Source of the DNA: an uncultured Lachnospiraceae bacterium
GTDB lineage: Bacteria > Bacillota > Clostridia > Lachnospirales > Lachnospiraceae
Length of the DNA: 7,969 bases
Assembly (NCBI GenBank): GCA_947177925.1
Contig: CAMWWJ010000153.1
Coordinates: 1-7,969 of the forward strand
Reading direction: 5' to 3'
The position numbers and the translations under genes are program-made. The notes under the pieces are model-generated. The model searched no databases. It was not told where the DNA came from and was given only the letters and a program-made list of their open reading frames with translations. Below, piece after piece: positions 6,178-7,969 of this stretch; the first letter of the stretch is position 1; every line of letters begins with the position of its first letter.

Positions 6178-7351
6178 AAATTTTCTTATATATACAACCA
6201 TTCTACTTCTCGGTCCTGCTGTTGCTTTTGGAGGCTGCCATTTGCTGGAAAAGCCCATGGATGAAATCATCCGCAACATGGTGGTGGTAATTGTCTGCTG
6301 CCTTTTGATTGTGTTGTCATTGATGGCATCGGGAGAAAAGAAGACTTTATTTTTTAATAATTTTGAACATTTGAGCAGGTTCTTTTTCAGCTTCTTGCTG
6401 GGACTTGTTCTTTCCGTATGCTCTGTTTTCCTTCCGCTTAAGGTGCTGCCGGTATTGGTATTAGCGGTGTTTCTTTCCCTGACCAGCAATACCATTACGG
6501 GAAGTCTGGCTTATCTCACCTTTTTATTTATGATGGAATTTTTTACAGATATGAGCACCCATGGATTTTTCATGTGTGTGTTCGTGGGAATGGCGGGCAT
6601 TGCCCTGTTCCAGAATCTGGATCAGGAGTATCTGGTGAATGGAGCGCTGTTTGCTTCCCTGATTTTATTATTTACAGGGGAAACAGCATTTTTGATATTA
6701 TTTGAAGGGCAGAAAATATCATTAGATACCTTTGTCCTGCCTATGGTCAATGTATTTATCAGTTTTCTTGCCATTCTTCTGTTTTTACGCAGCTACAGCA
6801 CATCGGTAGTACACAAATACAGGGATCGGTATCAGGAAATCAACGATCCGGATTTTGAGCTCCTTGCAAAGCTGAAGGAGGAATCAACAGATGAATATTT
6901 TCATGCCGTCCATACCGCCTATTTTTGTGATAAAATAGCAAGAAAGATCGGAGCGGACCATTACCTTGCAAAAGCAGGAGGCTATTACCATAAAATAGGA
7001 CGGGCAGAGGGGAAAGGGGATAGGCACAATCAAACCCTTGCCCTTGCGCACAAATACAAATTCCCCCCTGAATTAGTGGAACTGTTAGAGGAATATGGAG
7101 ACAGGAGCAAATCGATTACGAAAAAGGAAACGGCTATCGTTCTTTTCGTGGACGGAGTGGTTTCCTCCATTTCTTATCTTTTGGAAAAGGATAAGAAGGC
7201 GGCTCTTGATTATAAGCAGGTAGTGGATATTGTATTTCAAAAGAAGTTAGACAGCAATCTGCTTTATCAGTGCAATATCACCATGAAAGAACTGACCGTT
7301 ATGAGAAATTTACTTGTGGAGGAAAAGCTGTATTATGACTTTTTGCGTTGA
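6107..7351 (+). CDS. PgpH-like membrane protein with degenerate HD domain, lacking the extracellular domain
   Basis: It occupies the locus of yqfF/pgpH, whose product is a membrane c-di-AMP phosphodiesterase of about 700 aa. Here the protein is at most 414 aa. Seven or eight hydrophobic segments lie between residues 25 and 228, followed by a cytoplasmic HD-like domain (about 248-412). The large extracellular 7TMR-HDED domain is missing. In the HD domain H266, H295, H307 and D349 remain, but the HD pair reads H295-K296 ('YYHKIGR' for 'YHDIGK') and the later HH pair reads E329-Y330. Hydrolysis of c-di-AMP is therefore doubtful; binding or a structural role is possible. The start is uncertain: ATG 6107 has only AAAGG 3 nt upstream, while GTG 6149 (400 aa) has GAGGA at 7 nt and shortens the overlap with phoH to 29 nt. 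Its end overlaps ybeY by 17 nt, suggesting translational coupling. Confidence 0.85.
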   Translation: MKITKTDKRTEEAIVEEQKQSGLKNFLIYTTILLLGPAVAFGGCHLLEKPMDEIIRNMVVVIVCCLLIVLSLMASGEKKTLFFNNFEHLSRFFFSFLLGLVLSVCSVFLPLKVLPVLVLAVFLSLTSNTITGSLAYLTFLFMMEFFTDMSTHGFFMCVFVGMAGIALFQNLDQEYLVNGALFASLILLFTGETAFLILFEGQKISLDTFVLPMVNVFISFLAILLFLRSYSTSVVHKYRDRYQEINDPDFELLAKLKEESTDEYFHAVHTAYFCDKIARKIGADHYLAKAGGYYHKIGRAEGKGDRHNQTLALAHKYKFPPELVELLEEYGDRSKSITKKETAIVLFVDGVVSSISYLLEKDKKAALDYKQVVDIVFQKKLDSNLLYQCNITMKELTVMRNLLVEEKLYYDFLR

Positions 7352-7835
7352 AAATGAAGTGGAGGCCCGCTTTCCTTTTGTACTTGAGGAGGCTGTCCGA
7401 CAGGTAATACTGGGAGCCCTGGAATGGGAGAAATGTCCATATGAGGTCCAGGTCAATGTGCTTCTTACCGACAAGGAAGGAATTCGGGAATATAACAGAC
7501 AGTACCGGAACATAGATAAGGAAACAGATGTACTGTCATTCCCTAATGTGGATTATGAGCAACCGGGAGATTTTTCCCTGGTGGAAAAAAATGAAATGGC
7601 ATATGCGGACCCGGATACGGGTGAGATTTATCTGGGGGATATTATTCTTTGCAGAGAGCGCATTTCTTCCCAGGCAGAGGAATATGGCCACAGTGAACTT
7701 AGAGAATTGTCTTTTCTTATAGCCCATAGTATGTTACACTTACTAGGGTATGACCATGTGGAAGAAGCAGAAGAAAAAATTATGATGGAAAAACAAGAAA
7801 AAATCTTAGATAAGCTGGGTATCACAAGAAACTGA
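7335..7835 (+). CDS. ybeY: Endoribonuclease YbeY (rRNA maturation factor)
   Basis: YbeY is a zinc-dependent single-strand endoribonuclease that takes part in 16S rRNA 3' end maturation and ribosome quality control. The 166-aa protein has the diagnostic zinc motif H131-x3-H135-x5-H141 in 'AHSMLHLLGYDH', and the conserved 'YRNIDKETDVLSFP' (57-70) including R58. A hydrophilic insert (about 74-97) between 'SFP' and 'IYLGDI' makes it slightly longer than the roughly 155 aa of the E. coli protein. The start at 7335 gives the normal 'MTFxVENE' N-terminus, with GGAGGA 11 nt upstream. It overlaps the end of the HD gene by 17 nt, so the two are probably coupled. In B. subtilis dgkA, cdd and era follow ybeY; here a lipoprotein gene follows instead. 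Confidence 0.95.
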   Translation: MTFCVENEVEARFPFVLEEAVRQVILGALEWEKCPYEVQVNVLLTDKEGIREYNRQYRNIDKETDVLSFPNVDYEQPGDFSLVEKNEMAYADPDTGEIYLGDIILCRERISSQAEEYGHSELRELSFLIAHSMLHLLGYDHVEEAEEKIMMEKQEKILDKLGITRN

Positions 7836-7855
7836 TACATAAGCGAAGGAGTCAC

Positions 7856-7969
7856 ATGAAAAGAAAAATTGCAATGTTAGCTGTAGTATTGGTAGTCACG
7901 GCTTCCCTTTGGGGCTGTGGAAAAGAGACAGACACATGTCCAGGGGAGGCTCAGAACATTCTAGAGGAA
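7856..7969 (+). CDS. Putative lipoprotein, 5' end only (runs past the window)
   Basis: Only the first 38 codons are visible. The N-terminus 'MKRK' is followed by a hydrophobic stretch (5-18) and 'SLWGC' with the cysteine at 21. This is a lipoprotein signal peptide that signal peptidase II would cut before C21, anchoring the protein to the outer face of the membrane. Tryptophan just before the glycine is unusual for a lipobox. The mature part begins 'CGKETDTCPGEAQN' and has a second cysteine at 28; no domain can be named from this. AAGGAG (7846-7851) lies 4 nt before the ATG, and the gap to ybeY is 20 nt, so it belongs to the same operon. Confidence 0.75.
   Translation, partial: MKRKIAMLAVVLVVTASLWGCGKETDTCPGEAQNILEE

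Overview
The window looks like the chromosome of an endospore-forming, low-to-mid GC Firmicute, most likely a Clostridia member close to the Lachnospiraceae. The grounds are the sporulation pair yqfC-yqfD, strong AGGAGG-type ribosome binding sites, all genes on one strand, and the gene order yqfC-yqfD-phoH-(HD membrane protein)-ybeY known from Bacillus and Clostridia. The genus is inference; no rRNA or tRNA is present.

Left part (1-2267). Positions 1-60 hold the first copy of a structured element, cut by the window edge. An intrinsic terminator (171-209) follows and closes a transcript from upstream. A new unit starts just after it with a candidate extended -10 promoter. It carries a YkgJ-type cysteine-cluster protein (272-970) and a NYN-domain predicted nuclease with two OST-HTH/LOTUS domains (1033-1965). 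Behind the nuclease lies the second, complete copy of the element (1987-2127), a 141-nt hairpin with 27-bp perfect arms. The two cores differ in sequence but keep the same base pairing, which makes this the best candidate for something undescribed.

Middle (2268-3575). A full-length pyrimidine-nucleoside phosphorylase (pdp) has a 5' third that uses glycine codons very differently from its 3' part.

Right part (3569-7969). A good match to a sigma-E promoter overlaps the pdp stop codon. Then come yqfC, yqfD, phoH, a shortened PgpH-like membrane protein with a degenerate HD site, ybeY, and the first 38 codons of a lipoprotein. Gaps are 20 nt or less, or genes overlap, so this is one operon. It joins mother-cell sporulation functions (YqfC, YqfD) to RNA and ribosome maturation (PhoH ATPase, YbeY endoribonuclease). 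The HD protein occupies the place of a c-di-AMP phosphodiesterase but has probably lost that activity.
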